From: JBBAEA01 sp041656175
GTDB lineage: Bacteria; Myxococcota_A; Bradymonadia; UBA4248
Assembly: GCA_041656175.1 (NCBI GenBank)
Contig: JBBAEA010000026.1
Location: 1 to 29,446, forward strand
Length of the DNA stretch: 29,446 nt
Direction of reading: 5' to 3'
The notes under the pieces are model-generated. The model worked only from the letters and a program-made list of their open reading frames with translations. It ran no database searches and was not told the origin of the DNA. Below, piece by piece: positions 15,990-24,577 of the stretch. Within the stretch, counting starts at the first letter, position 1, and every line of letters begins with the position of its first letter. A program made the position numbers and the translations under genes.

Positions 15990-16803
15990 GTTCTCGTAGG
16001 GCGTCGTTTGTGCCCAAAACTTCGAGTACTTGCTCTGCCAAGGCAATTCGCTGCTGAGCTGCCCTGATGCGTCCTTCGGATGCAAGTCGTTTAGCCACTA
16101 AAACGTGGGTGCGAACAACGCTCTCGCCGCTGCTCGCGTCTTGGCGAAAAGCGCGAATGGCGTCGTTGTATAAATTGTAGGCACGCCGCGTTTTATCCCG
16201 TTCCCACTCTAGTTTGGCTAATAAAATAAGCGAATAACCTAACATCGACGCATTTTTTGTGCTTTGAAAGGAATCTATGGCAAGATCGGCGAGTTTGCGC
16301 GCTTGTGGGTTATCGTGGCTTAAGAGCAGAGCGCGCTCAAAGGCGACAAGACCTAGCCACTGCGTTGTTGCGCGTTTTTTGTTCTGCTCTTCGAGCTCTA
16401 GTTGTAAAAGTCTAAGTGTATTTTGCGCCTTGTCCTCCTCCCCTCGCAAGCGTTGGGACTGTGCCATTAAATACTGATACGGCGCCCTCCAGCTCGCCGC
16501 AATGCGCGGTGAATTGTCAAAAAGTTGCTCAAGATTTTGCACGAGCGCATCGTAGTTTTCCCAATCGTTTTCGCTGAGCGCAATTTGGGCAAGTGCCATC
16601 GTGGCGCGTATGCGTTCTTCAGCGTCACTGGTACTTTCGCTATGAGCTCGCAGTGAATCTTTAGCCGCTGCGTTTTGGCCTTGGTCGAGTAGTTTTTGCA
16701 CGTTTTCGTACCAATTGAGCTCAAGCTCTTGCGCATTAGCAAAAGGCAGCGCTGCACAAGTTAAAAATGCAGCTATAGTACTAGAAAGCAGAATCTTATT
16801 CAT
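15949..16803 (-). CDS. Periplasmic TPR-like helical repeat protein
   Basis: This 284-residue protein has a Sec signal peptide (about 1-24, cleavage after ANA). The rest is almost entirely alpha-helical with alternating Ala/Leu/Tyr positions typical of TPR arrays, for example around ALAQIALSENDWENYDALV and AYNLYNDAIRAF. I see no catalytic motif; a scaffold role is the usual guess. Its start overlaps the end of the BtpA-family gene by 8 bp, so the two form a minus-strand operon. The 3' end overlaps the metallopeptidase gene tail to tail. Confidence 0.7.
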   Translation of the reverse strand: MNKILLSSTIAAFLTCAALPFANAQELELNWYENVQKLLDQGQNAAAKDSLRAHSESTSDAEERIRATMALAQIALSENDWENYDALVQNLEQLFDNSPRIAASWRAPYQYLMAQSQRLRGEEDKAQNTLRLLQLELEEQNKKRATTQWLGLVAFERALLLSHDNPQARKLADLAIDSFQSTKNASMLGYSLILLAKLEWERDKTRRAYNLYNDAIRAFRQDASSGESVVRTHVLVAKRLASEGRIRAAQQRIALAEQVLEVLGTNDALRELIDNTQLQLQNSP

Positions 16804-17641
16804 TCTTTGACTCTTTTGTTTGTTTGTTTTTTACCAACTGCTCAAAAGTCGCGGCCATGCGTTTGACGCGCTCGGGATCAACGTGGTTTTCGACCTTGCC
16901 TTCGTATTTTAGTGATGTTCCAACGATGGCGCCGCAAATAAAGGGAGCATAAATAGACAAGGTGTCGTGTTTTGCGCCAGAGCCAATGAGTACAGGTTTA
17001 TGTCCTGCGGCTTCGTGTACTTCTTCTAAAGTGCGTCTATCGACAGCTTGCCCGGTTCCAGAACCTGTAACAATCACGCCGTCTGCAAGCCCCCTCTCCA
17101 GCGTGTCGGTAGTAGCTTCACTCGCCGAGATGGGGGCGAGCGGCTTGGCGTGTTTTACCAAAACATCGGCGAGAATGGCGATATGTTCTGCGCCGAGCAA
17201 CTGGCGAAACCGCAGTGTTTCGTAAGCGTCGCCTTCTATAATGCCTTGATCTGTAATATAAGCGCCAGTGTGAACGTTAACGCGGATAAAATCTGCATCA
17301 GCCGCTAGCGCAATGCCCAGCGCAGCCTTCGCGTCATTGCGCAAGCAGTTAATACCTAGTGGTATGTCGGGAAAACGTCGCTTTATGCTACGCGCAATGA
17401 TACTCATAATCGCCGTATGTTGGGGAGGAATCGCTTGGGAGGCGTTGCCTTTGGGGAAGGGCGTGGAACCAAAGTTCTCTAGAATCATGGCATCGGCTTT
17501 CCCTTCTGCTAGAGCGCTTGCGTCTTTTAGCGCGAATTCTTCGATTTCTTCGATGCTGCGCATGCTCCACAGCGGGTCTCCAGGGAGTGCAGGAAGATGA
17601 ATAACGCCGATAAAGCCACCTGGAATCCAAGTTTTACGCAT
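16796..17641 (-). CDS. BtpA/SgcQ family TIM-barrel protein
   Basis: This 281-residue cytoplasmic protein belongs to the BtpA family, named for a cyanobacterial photosystem I biogenesis factor but widespread in non-photosynthetic bacteria with unproven activity. Typical blocks are GVIHLPALPGDP (residues 12-23), the DAMILENFGSTPF segment, PLGINCLRND, ADFIRVNVHTGAY and VIVTGSGTG followed by PVLIGSGA, the last two resembling a phosphate-binding TIM-barrel end. Length is normal. ATG 17641 has AAGGA seven bases upstream. The highly charged C-terminus overlaps the start of the TPR-like gene. Nothing in the context fixes a substrate. Confidence 0.85.
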   Translation of the reverse strand: MRKTWIPGGFIGVIHLPALPGDPLWSMRSIEEIEEFALKDASALAEGKADAMILENFGSTPFPKGNASQAIPPQHTAIMSIIARSIKRRFPDIPLGINCLRNDAKAALGIALAADADFIRVNVHTGAYITDQGIIEGDAYETLRFRQLLGAEHIAILADVLVKHAKPLAPISASEATTDTLERGLADGVIVTGSGTGQAVDRRTLEEVHEAAGHKPVLIGSGAKHDTLSIYAPFICGAIVGTSLKYEGKVENHVDPERVKRMAATFEQLVKNKQTKESKNE

Positions 17642-17936
17642 ATTAGTATCCTTAAAATAAGTACAAGATTAGTGTTGAGTGTATTGAACCCACGTTCCCC
17701 ATCCCTCTTGCAGCATGGTAGCATAGCACAATAAAGGCAAGTTATTAAACCGAATTTAAGCTTTATTGCCCAAGGCTGACTAGGAGTGAAAGAACGCAAT
17801 ATGGCTAGCCGTGGCGAGAGTTCTTGTATATTTTCAGGCGCTGATCTAGCTTTCGGATGCTAGCTTTTGTGAATGAAGCTAGACTTTGGCGCTTTAAATT
17901 CTATAAGAGGCAAAAAACCTTGTTTCTCGAAGAAAC
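17642..17936. other. Intergenic region without visible gene
   Basis: This 295-bp stretch between the divergent BtpA and thrS genes carries no open frame of note. A small hairpin, GTTTCT/AGAAAC (17922-17936), touches the start of the long-hairpin element. Confidence 0.5.
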
Positions 17937-18081
17937 GGGGGGTAGCGTAAGATCGCCTGAGTTAGTCGGCAATGAGCACCATTTATGCGTTGGATGCGCG
18001 GATTGAGCGCATACAACGCATAAATTAGTGCGAATTGCCGAATAACGAAGGAAGCTTACGCGAAGGGGGCTTGCCCCCTTC
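17937..18081 (+). repeat. Long-hairpin repeat element, copy X
   Basis: This ~145-bp element is matched in inverted orientation at 24578-24723. Nested pairs from outside in are: GCGTAAG/CTTACGC; GTTA.TCGGCAAT/ATTGCCGA.TAAC; GCAC/GTGC closed by tandem G-A mismatches; ATTTATGCGTTG/CAACGCATAAAT; and ATGCGC/GCGCAT around a 7-base loop. A separate 9-bp hairpin, GAAGGGGGC/GCCCCCTTC (18062-18081), ends it. It lies just upstream of thrS and might act in its leader; that is inference. Confidence 0.8.
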
Positions 18082-18146
18082 AAGAAAAGTACCCATAAAT
18101 TTTAGGCTAAATAGCGATTTTGTTAACAATAAACAAAGAGTTAAAG

Positions 18147-19964
18147 ATGGAAAACGGAAATGAAAAGCTAAAACGCAAAGAAAAGTTGCTCAGATTGCGC
18201 CATTCGTGTTCGCACATTATGGCGGAGGCGGTGCAGTCGTTATTTCCGACAGCGAAGTTTGCGATTGGTCCGGCGATTGCGGATGGATTTTACTATGATT
18301 TTGAGCTACCGCGGGCGTTGACGCAGGATGATTTGGAAGTCATAAGCCAAAAGATGCGCGCGATTATCAAGAAGAATGCTCCTTTTGAGCGCTCTGAAAT
18401 GACGAAAGCCGAGGCTATAGCGTATTTTGGTGAGCGGGGGCAGGATTACAAGTTGGAATTGATCGAGGATATTGCGGACGAGACGCTCTCGATTTACACG
18501 CAGTCGGAGTTTGTGGATTTGTGCGCAGGCCCGCATGTGCGGCGAACGGGGGAGTGCAAGCATTTCAAGTTGAGCAGCGTGGCGGGGGCGTATTGGCGAG
18601 GGGACAGCGAGCGGGCGATGCTTCAGCGAATTTATGGGACGGTGTGGCCGACAAAGGATGAGTTGGACACATTTTTGGAGATTCAGGCGGAGGCGAAACG
18701 GCGCGACCACCGAAAATTGGGTAAGGAGTTGGAGCTTTTCTTCTTCCATCCCTATGCGCCAGGGGCGGTGTTTTGGCAACCAAAAGGTTACGACGTTTAT
18801 CGAGAGTTGGAGATGCTTTGGACGCAAATGCAGCGGGAGCAGGGCTACGTCGAGGTGATGAATCCTGTCATGTATGATGCGGAGCTCTACCGCGTGAGCG
18901 GGCACTTGGAGCATTACCAAGACTCCATGTTTATGTTGGAGCATGACGGCAAAACGATGTGTTTAAAGCCGATGAACTGTCCTGATACGATGCTGTACTA
19001 CAAGCAGCGCAAGCACAGTTACCGTGAATTGCCCTTACGTGTGTCGGAGCGGCAAATTTTGCACCGAAACGAGCTGTCGGGGGCGCTTTCGGGCTTAACG
19101 CGGGTGCGTCAATTTACGCAAGATGACGCACACTTGTTTGTTCGGCCAGACCAAATTCAGTCGGAGATTCTGCGTTTGATCGACTTGGTATCGAGTTTTT
19201 ATTCGCTTTTTGACTTGGAATATCGTTTTTATCTGTCGACGCGTCCTGATGATTTTATGGGTGAGGCGGCGCTTTGGGATCAAGCCGAGGCGAGTTTGGA
19301 GGCAGCGCTGAAGGAATCGGGATTGAACTATAAAGTTAATCCCAAAGACGGTGCGTTTTATGGGCCGAAAATCGATATTTTGATCCAAGACTCGCTTGGG
19401 CGCCAGTTCCAGTGCGCTACGATCCAACTTGATTTTCAGTTGCCAGAGCGCTTTGAGCTTGAGTACATCACCGCCGACAATACAACGGCGCGCCCCGTTG
19501 TTATTCACCGCGCTATTTTTGGCTCCTATGAACGTTTTATCGGCATTTTGCTAGAGCACTTGGCGGGAGTGTTCCCAACGTGGTTGGCGCCAATACAAGC
19601 GATATTTTTACCGATTAACGATTCGTTTATACCGTATTGTCGCAAAATTGCTAGTAACTGGGAGCGTGGTAGTGTGCGTTGCCACGTCGATGAACGCAGC
19701 GAAAAAATCGGCTACAAAATCCGGAGCGCCGAGATGGCCAAGATCCCTTACATGCTTGTTGTGGGTAAAAAGGAAGTCGAAGACGGGCTGTTGAATTTGC
19801 GAAGCTACCAAGAAGGTGAAATCGGGAGCATGCACGATAGCCAAATTTTGGAAGAGATTCTCAATAAGATTATGAATCGCACATTCGATGTCCGTTTGCG
19901 AAAGCTCAATATTGAACAATTTATTGATCCTGAGGATTTGGACGCGCCGGAGCAGGTTTATTGA
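18147..19964 (+). CDS. thrS: Threonyl-tRNA synthetase lacking the TGS domain
   Basis: This 605-residue protein charges tRNA-Thr. It begins almost at once with the editing domain (LRHSCSHIMAEAVQ, later LCAGPH, which supplies the usual Cys and His). The class II catalytic core follows, with zinc ligands Cys278 (KPMNCP), His329 (TQDDAHLF) and His454 (VVIHRAIFGS), and then the anticodon-binding domain. The N-terminal TGS domain of E. coli ThrS (about 60 residues) is missing, and upstream DNA is a repeat, so it was not simply missed. A ~25-residue tail (RLRKLNIEQFIDPEDL) extends past the usual end. ATG 18147 with AAAGAG at 18135-18140 is preferred over TTG 18120. infC, rpmI and rplT do not follow. 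Confidence 0.93.
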   Translation: MENGNEKLKRKEKLLRLRHSCSHIMAEAVQSLFPTAKFAIGPAIADGFYYDFELPRALTQDDLEVISQKMRAIIKKNAPFERSEMTKAEAIAYFGERGQDYKLELIEDIADETLSIYTQSEFVDLCAGPHVRRTGECKHFKLSSVAGAYWRGDSERAMLQRIYGTVWPTKDELDTFLEIQAEAKRRDHRKLGKELELFFFHPYAPGAVFWQPKGYDVYRELEMLWTQMQREQGYVEVMNPVMYDAELYRVSGHLEHYQDSMFMLEHDGKTMCLKPMNCPDTMLYYKQRKHSYRELPLRVSERQILHRNELSGALSGLTRVRQFTQDDAHLFVRPDQIQSEILRLIDLVSSFYSLFDLEYRFYLSTRPDDFMGEAALWDQAEASLEAALKESGLNYKVNPKDGAFYGPKIDILIQDSLGRQFQCATIQLDFQLPERFELEYITADNTTARPVVIHRAIFGSYERFIGILLEHLAGVFPTWLAPIQAIFLPINDSFIPYCRKIASNWERGSVRCHVDERSEKIGYKIRSAEMAKIPYMLVVGKKEVEDGLLNLRSYQEGEIGSMHDSQILEEILNKIMNRTFDVRLRKLNIEQFIDPEDLDAPEQVY

Positions 19965-19968
19965 TTTT

Positions 19969-20145
19969 AGGGAAGCTTAGATGAATGCAAAAGCAGGCAA
20001 AAATACTTAGCCTAAAGTAAGGAAACTTAGCTGAGCGTTTGAAATAATAATCAATAAAATCAAGGTGTTACGCATAAGAGCGGCTTTTACGGGGGCGCGC
20101 CCCAAGGATGGGGTTTTCGCTAGCCCTTAGTAGATCAGGGTATTT
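19969..20145. repeat. MITE-like element, copy B (degenerate)
   Basis: It starts AGGGAAGCTTAGATGAATGC four bases after the thrS stop, resembling the left end of copy C. It contains AATCAATAAAATCAA and a 12-base palindrome GGGGCGCGCCCC (20092-20103), then CTAGCCCTTAG as in copy C. It ends near GATCAGGG. The central GGGCAGGTTT hairpin is lost. The remaining ~80 bp before ruvX show nothing further. Confidence 0.5.
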
Positions 20146-20227
20146 TTAGCTTAAAGTGTTTTACGGTTTATGGATAAAGGTGCAGCTTGCTGCATTTTGC
20201 TTGTGCGATTTTTATAAAGATTGAAGT

Positions 20228-20656
20228 ATGTCACGTGTTTTGGCTTTAGACATAGGAACTGTGCGAGTCGGTATTGCGATTAGTGATCCCAGCAAAAAGT
20301 TAGCTCTGCCGCTAGAGAGCATTAATATGCAAAAAAACAAGGATGTTTTTGAGCAGATCGCGGCTTATTGCACAGAATACGACGTAGACTGCGTTGTTGT
20401 TGGCCTTCCGCTGCTTATGGATGGACAAGCGCGAGCAGCGGTGCGACGAACGCGGCGATTTGTAGAAGGGCTTCGCCCGTATTTAGAGGGGATGCGCTTT
20501 TATGGGGTGGATGAGCGTTTGAGCAGCGCGGCGGCTGAGCGCGCGATGCAAAATATGGGCATCAAATCTCGGGATTACCACAGACACGTCGATAGTATAG
20601 CCGCCGCGTTAATCCTTGAAGGCTACCTTGGGGGAGCGATTGGCGAGCTAATATAA
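20228..20656 (+). CDS. ruvX: Putative pre-16S rRNA nuclease / Holliday-junction resolvase homologue (YqgF/RuvX)
   Basis: This 142-residue protein is of normal family length with an RNase H-like fold. Visible motifs are LALDIGTVRVGIAISD (Asp8), VVGLPLLMDG, VDERLSS (Asp95, Glu96) and the late VDSIAAALIL (Asp122), which together supply the acidic metal site. The E. coli homologue processes the 5' end of 16S rRNA. ATG 20228 has only a weak ribosome-binding site. The gene stands alone between thrS and the convergent aminomutase gene. Confidence 0.9.
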   Translation: MSRVLALDIGTVRVGIAISDPSKKLALPLESINMQKNKDVFEQIAAYCTEYDVDCVVVGLPLLMDGQARAAVRRTRRFVEGLRPYLEGMRFYGVDERLSSAAAERAMQNMGIKSRDYHRHVDSIAAALILEGYLGGAIGELI

Positions 20657-20676
20657 GAAAGAAGGCTTTGTACGCG

Positions 20677-20697
20677 TCGCAACAGGTTTTCTTGCGA
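20677..20697. terminator. Possible shared terminator hairpin between convergent genes
   Basis: A 6-bp inverted repeat TCGCAA/TTGCGA with a 9-base loop lies in the 73-bp gap between ruvX and the convergent aminomutase gene. T-rich sequence follows on the plus side, but there is no clean T tract. The call is weak. Confidence 0.25.
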
Positions 20698-20729
20698 TAT
20701 AAAATATGTCTTTTAGGCGCTAATCGCTT

Positions 20730-21899
20730 TTAAAAATCGTTGTATTCTAAAATTTCGCCGTACCAATTTCGGAATTTGAGTCTTTCACCGAACTTTCCCT
20801 CTACGATGTTTTGCGGACAAAGCGGTACTTTGCCGTATCCGCCAGGCAAATCGACGACGAACTGCGGTATAGCCAGCCCAGAGACGCGGCCTCGCAGCGC
20901 GTCCATGATTTGCATTGCGCTCTTAAGATCTACGCGAAAATGTGAAGTACCAAAGGCGCGATCGAGGTTAAACAGATAGTAGGGTTTACAGCCGCTGCGC
21001 AGTAGACGGCGATTTAACTTTTCGAGCGCTTCAGCGCTATCGTTTACTTTGCGCAAAAGCACGCTTTGGTTGCTCAGGACGGCGCCACTGCGGCGCAACG
21101 CATGGAGTGCAGCTTCGGATTCTGCACAAAGCTCTAAGTAATGGTTAAACTGCGTTTGAACGTAAATGGGGGCGTAGTTTTCTAAAATACGGCAAAGCTC
21201 TTCGTCGATACGCTGTGGCATGCTCGAGGGCATACGTGTACAGAGGCGAATGACGTCGATATGCGCAAAAGCGCGTAAACGCTCTAGCCAGGCGGCTATC
21301 ACGGAGTTTGGCCAAACCAGCGGGTCGCCACCCGAAATGAGTACGTCGCGGATCTGTGGCTGCTCCCCTATATAATGGATGGCCGCATTGATCTGCTCCA
21401 AACTCGGTGAGGGGGCTATGCCAACCTTTCGCTTTCGAGTGCAGTGCCGACAGCGTACGGCGCAGTCGGAGTTCGTGTAGATGAGCGCGCGATCGGGGTA
21501 GCGCTGCGTTACACAAGCAAGGATGCTGTGGGCTTCTTCGCCGAGTGGGTCTAGTAGTTCAGATTCTGCTCTTGCTTCAAATTCTTGCGATTTTGCTATG
21601 GACTGCAAGCGAATTGGGCAATTTTCTGCGAGTTCTGGTCTTATGAGTGCTGCAAAATGCGGTGTCAATCCGACCGAAAATGATGTTGCCGCTCTCTGTA
21701 TTGCCGATTTTTCGCTAGCGCTAAGCTCAAAGACGCCCTCGAAGTCATCAGGCGAGCGAAGCCGATTTTGCATCTGCCAAGAAGCCGACTGCCAGTCGTC
21801 GTTTGTGACGTTATACCAGCGTTTTGGGCGGCGTTCATAGCTGCTGCAATTTTCTTCATAAACAAGTGCTGCGCGTTGCAGCGCTTTAGTGTTCAGCAT
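20730..21899 (-). CDS. kamA: Lysine 2,3-aminomutase family radical SAM enzyme
   Basis: This 389-residue protein belongs to the KamA/EpmB group. The SAM cluster motif is CAVRCRHC (Cys146, Cys150, Cys153), with SGGDPL at 189-194. The PLP lysine is Lys357 in LPGGYGKVPL. The two aspartates that bind the lysine side-chain amine in clostridial KamA appear conserved as Asp313 (FNLDRA) and Asp350 (FVVDLPGG). EpmB, which makes beta-lysine for EF-P modification, usually differs there, so true (S)-beta-lysine formation is favoured. The enzyme is shorter than clostridial KamA (~416). It lies 95 bp (93 bases between coding ends) downstream of ybaB on the same strand. No EpmA, EF-P or beta-lysine acetyltransferase gene is in view. 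Confidence 0.88.
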   Translation of the reverse strand: MLNTKALQRAALVYEENCSSYERRPKRWYNVTNDDWQSASWQMQNRLRSPDDFEGVFELSASEKSAIQRAATSFSVGLTPHFAALIRPELAENCPIRLQSIAKSQEFEARAESELLDPLGEEAHSILACVTQRYPDRALIYTNSDCAVRCRHCTRKRKVGIAPSPSLEQINAAIHYIGEQPQIRDVLISGGDPLVWPNSVIAAWLERLRAFAHIDVIRLCTRMPSSMPQRIDEELCRILENYAPIYVQTQFNHYLELCAESEAALHALRRSGAVLSNQSVLLRKVNDSAEALEKLNRRLLRSGCKPYYLFNLDRAFGTSHFRVDLKSAMQIMDALRGRVSGLAIPQFVVDLPGGYGKVPLCPQNIVEGKFGERLKFRNWYGEILEYNDF

Positions 21900-21993
21900 A
21901 GTGGGTTTAAACGATTGGCCTTTTTTAGAAGACGGCGCGGGTCAGCAGCGAGCTTGTACACAAAGTGCTCTTTCCCGCGCTACTCGCCGCAAA

Positions 21994-22320
21994 TTACATT
22001 AAGCCAGGAATGGAGAAGCCGTTAGTAGCCTTGGTCATTTCGTGGTTGAGCATCTCGCGAACGCCCTCAAGTGCAGCGTTTACACCAGAGATAATCATGG
22101 TTTCCAGCAACTCTGGGTTATCGCTGTTGATAAGGGACGGGTCGATACTGAGTGCGATGAGCTCTCTATTGCCGTTGACTACGGCGGTGACCTTGCCATC
22201 CCCAGCACTGGCTTCGACGATTTTGGTTTTCATATCGTCTTCGAGACGCCCGAGTTTACCTTGGATTTTTTGTGCTTGGGACAAAATTTGATTGATTCCG
22301 GTGTTCTTCGCTTTTTTCAT
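21994..22320 (-). CDS. ybaB: Nucleoid-associated protein YbaB/EbfC family
   Basis: This 108-residue DNA-binding protein is of normal size. It begins with a helical stretch ISQ/ILSQAQKIQGKL style (residues 10-30), then has the beta region KVTAVVNGNRELIALSIDP and the helical end with LLETMIISGVNAAL. Its ATG overlaps the dnaX stop by four bases (ATGA, 22317-22320), the usual dnaX-ybaB coupling. recR, which commonly follows, is absent; the aminomutase gene comes next. Confidence 0.92.
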   Translation of the reverse strand: MKKAKNTGINQILSQAQKIQGKLGRLEDDMKTKIVEASAGDGKVTAVVNGNRELIALSIDPSLINSDNPELLETMIISGVNAALEGVREMLNHEMTKATNGFSIPGLM

Positions 22321-24407
22321 ACATTATCCTTGGGTTTATGGCATATCCGCAGTTTTTGCGGATCGGCTTCAAAAATGGCTATAGCTTCTTTTATCACGGA
22401 GCTTTGTCGGATTTCGGCGATTTTTGCCTTATGTTGCTCAAGCTCCTTAAGTTTTCGCATCGCAGCCAAGCTCTCTGCGCCTTCGGCGAGTTCTTTGTAT
22501 TCTATGGTTAGCTTCGGCTCTGCTCCCCAGAAGTCTTTCAGAGCCTCTAGGGTCAAAACCCTATACTCGTTATTGACTATGGGTGCAAACACGCGCGGTA
22601 GCTCTATTCTGAGCTCTTGCGCATCGAAGCGCTGCATCACCGCCTGCTCCATAATGGCGCATAAAATGGTTGGCAACTGGCGAACAAAAACCTCCCAGTC
22701 ATTGGGCAAGGCGCCAGCATTATGGGCGCTTGCCGGCGAAACTGCAAATTGTTTTTGTGACAAATCCTCAAGCTGAGCTTGCAAAAAGTCGTTGTAATCA
22801 TCGTCCTCAGCCTCTTGAGTCATATAACGATTGCGTTCGCAAGCCGCTCCAATGAGCGCATCGCTAGCAGCGTTCTCTTGACTCAAATCACTGGCGTTCG
22901 GTATTTGCGCTTTATCAATGGCAGACTTTTCCGCGCTTTCTTGCTTTTCATGCGAAGAAAGATCTTCTTTTAATGCATCATCTTCTGCGCTTTTCCTATC
23001 GACGACTTCGTCGGCAATTTCTTGCAAAGGGTTTTCGTTTTTCTTTGTCGGAATTTCCTCTGCAATTGTCTCTGTTGCAGTTGCCTCTGTTGCTGCACTT
23101 TTATTTTCAGCAGTCGCTAATTCAGGTTTTTTTTTTGCGTCCACTTGCTCGCTAGACGCAGAATCGGGAGTGCTCGCCACCGCTATCACAGGTAGTGTTT
23201 GTTTTAAATAATTTTGTGCGCGTTCAAAGGCGTCGCTTGGTATTTCGGCGTTCTGCATCAGCCCCTTAGCCAATGCGTCGAGGCGGTGCATAATGTTGCC
23301 AAGCGGCATGACCGCTTGGGTTTGGCACATTTTTACCAAAGTCATCTCCATCAACAACTTTGGCGATAACGAACGCGGAATAAGCTCGCTGCACTCATAC
23401 CAAAGCGAAAACAGACGCTGAAGTCGCTCCATATTTTGCTTTTCGATGTATGGCGCCATCGCCTCGCGCTCCAAAACCGAGAGCTCCACAAGATCGCTCT
23501 TCGCATTCGCACTCGCCGCAATCACTGTGATATCGCGTAAAAACTCTAGCAAATCAAAGGCAAACTGGCTTAAACTCTGTCCGTAGCGGTCTACGAGCGC
23601 AAGCGCTTCAATCGCTGCGTTTACGTCGCTGCGCAGCAGCGCCTGAGCCATCGAAATTAAGGTTTCTCTGCTTGCAACACCCAATATTTCCGCGGCTTTC
23701 TCTGAACTTATGGGCGGGGGCGCAAAGGCGATAATTTGATCCATCGCGCTGAGCGCATCGCGCACGCCACCACGCGCATTTCGGGCGATGAGTTGCAAGG
23801 CCGCGTCTTCAAATTCTATGCCTTCGGCTTTGGCGATTTTTTGCAAATGCGCTACCAAGTCACGAATTTGTATGCGTTTAAAGTCGTAGCGCTGGCAGCG
23901 GCTCAAAATGGTAACGGGGATTTTGTTCGCATCTGTGGTTGCGAATATAAAAATAGCGTGCGGGGGCGGCTCTTCTAAGGTTTTGAGCAGCGCGTTGAAC
24001 GCCTCCGTTGTTAGCATGTGGACTTCGTCGATGATGTAGATTTTGTAGCGGTCACGCGTTGGGGCGTAGCGCACGGCTTCCCGCAGTTCGCGAATTTCGT
24101 TGATTCCGCGGTTGGAGGCGCCGTCGATTTCGATGACGTCCATGCTGCGCCCTTCCGTGATTTCACCGCACGCTGCACATGCGTTGCACGGTTCGCCGTC
24201 CCGCAAATCCACACAGTTCAATGCCTTGGCAAACAGTCGAGCCGTCGTTGTCTTGCCAACTCCTCGTGAACCTGTAAACAAAAATGCATGCGCAACCCTA
24301 TTTTGTGCGATGGCATTGGTTAAAGTCTGACTAATATGCGCCTGACCCACCAAATCCGCGAATTTTTGTGGTCTCCACTTTCGAGCTAAAACTAAATACG
24401 ATGACAT
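22317..24407 (-). CDS. dnaX: DNA polymerase III tau subunit (probable tau/gamma gene)
   Basis: This 696-residue clamp-loader ATPase is long compared with E. coli tau (643). The P-loop is GSRGVGKT (46-53), the zinc ligands are Cys65, Cys74, Cys77 and Cys80, and the Walker B/DEXX box is IIDEVHML. Residues 1 to about 380 are the AAA+ and collar domains. From about 410 a low-complexity Ala/Glu/Lys/Thr linker leads to the C-terminal region that would bind the polymerase (NDWEVFVRQL onward). The linker contains ten consecutive A in the mRNA (codons 424-427), see the separate entry. AAGGA lies only two bases before ATG 24407. ybaB is translationally coupled. Confidence 0.95.
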   Translation of the reverse strand: MSSYLVLARKWRPQKFADLVGQAHISQTLTNAIAQNRVAHAFLFTGSRGVGKTTTARLFAKALNCVDLRDGEPCNACAACGEITEGRSMDVIEIDGASNRGINEIRELREAVRYAPTRDRYKIYIIDEVHMLTTEAFNALLKTLEEPPPHAIFIFATTDANKIPVTILSRCQRYDFKRIQIRDLVAHLQKIAKAEGIEFEDAALQLIARNARGGVRDALSAMDQIIAFAPPPISSEKAAEILGVASRETLISMAQALLRSDVNAAIEALALVDRYGQSLSQFAFDLLEFLRDITVIAASANAKSDLVELSVLEREAMAPYIEKQNMERLQRLFSLWYECSELIPRSLSPKLLMEMTLVKMCQTQAVMPLGNIMHRLDALAKGLMQNAEIPSDAFERAQNYLKQTLPVIAVASTPDSASSEQVDAKKKPELATAENKSAATEATATETIAEEIPTKKNENPLQEIADEVVDRKSAEDDALKEDLSSHEKQESAEKSAIDKAQIPNASDLSQENAASDALIGAACERNRYMTQEAEDDDYNDFLQAQLEDLSQKQFAVSPASAHNAGALPNDWEVFVRQLPTILCAIMEQAVMQRFDAQELRIELPRVFAPIVNNEYRVLTLEALKDFWGAEPKLTIEYKELAEGAESLAAMRKLKELEQHKAKIAEIRQSSVIKEAIAIFEADPQKLRICHKPKDNV
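23127..23136 (-). promoter_or_regulatory. A10 slippage tract in dnaX, likely gamma-subunit site
   Basis: On the coding strand the sequence is GCA AAA AAA AAA CCT GAA (codons Ala424-Lys425-427-Pro428). Shifting by -1 gives ...ACC TGA, and shifting by +1 gives AAC CTG AAT TAG. Either slip therefore ends the protein at about 427-428 residues, close to E. coli gamma (431). Transcriptional slippage on A9 makes gamma in Thermus thermophilus. I see no strong downstream hairpin. Confidence 0.6.
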
Positions 24408-24577
24408 AATCCTTCCGCGACAAGCTCAAGCGAATGTCCGCCAATCACAGCAAACCTGACAGGCAACGCGCCTTCGCCAGCTTCTTTCGCCAACTCTACA
24501 ACTCAAAGGCCGACAAAGCAACTGCAAAACAGCGCTCAAACTGAGTTGTAACAAATTATTTAACGGTTTTTCTTTTT
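24408..24577. other. Intergenic region upstream of dnaX
   Basis: These 170 bp between the dnaX start and the long-hairpin element show no gene. They must hold the dnaX promoter, but I cannot pick out convincing -35/-10 boxes. Confidence 0.4.

Noticed and set aside
18306..18944. 212-codon open frame on the minus strand
   Set aside because: It is antisense to thrS and is His/Leu/Arg rich as expected from a mirrored coding strand. No ribosome-binding site or family pattern is present.
24440..24480. CCTGTCAGG word on the minus strand upstream of dnaX as a possible SRP (4.5S) RNA
   Set aside because: The conserved GGAAGGAAGCAGCC apical part is not present and no long pairing stem surrounds it.
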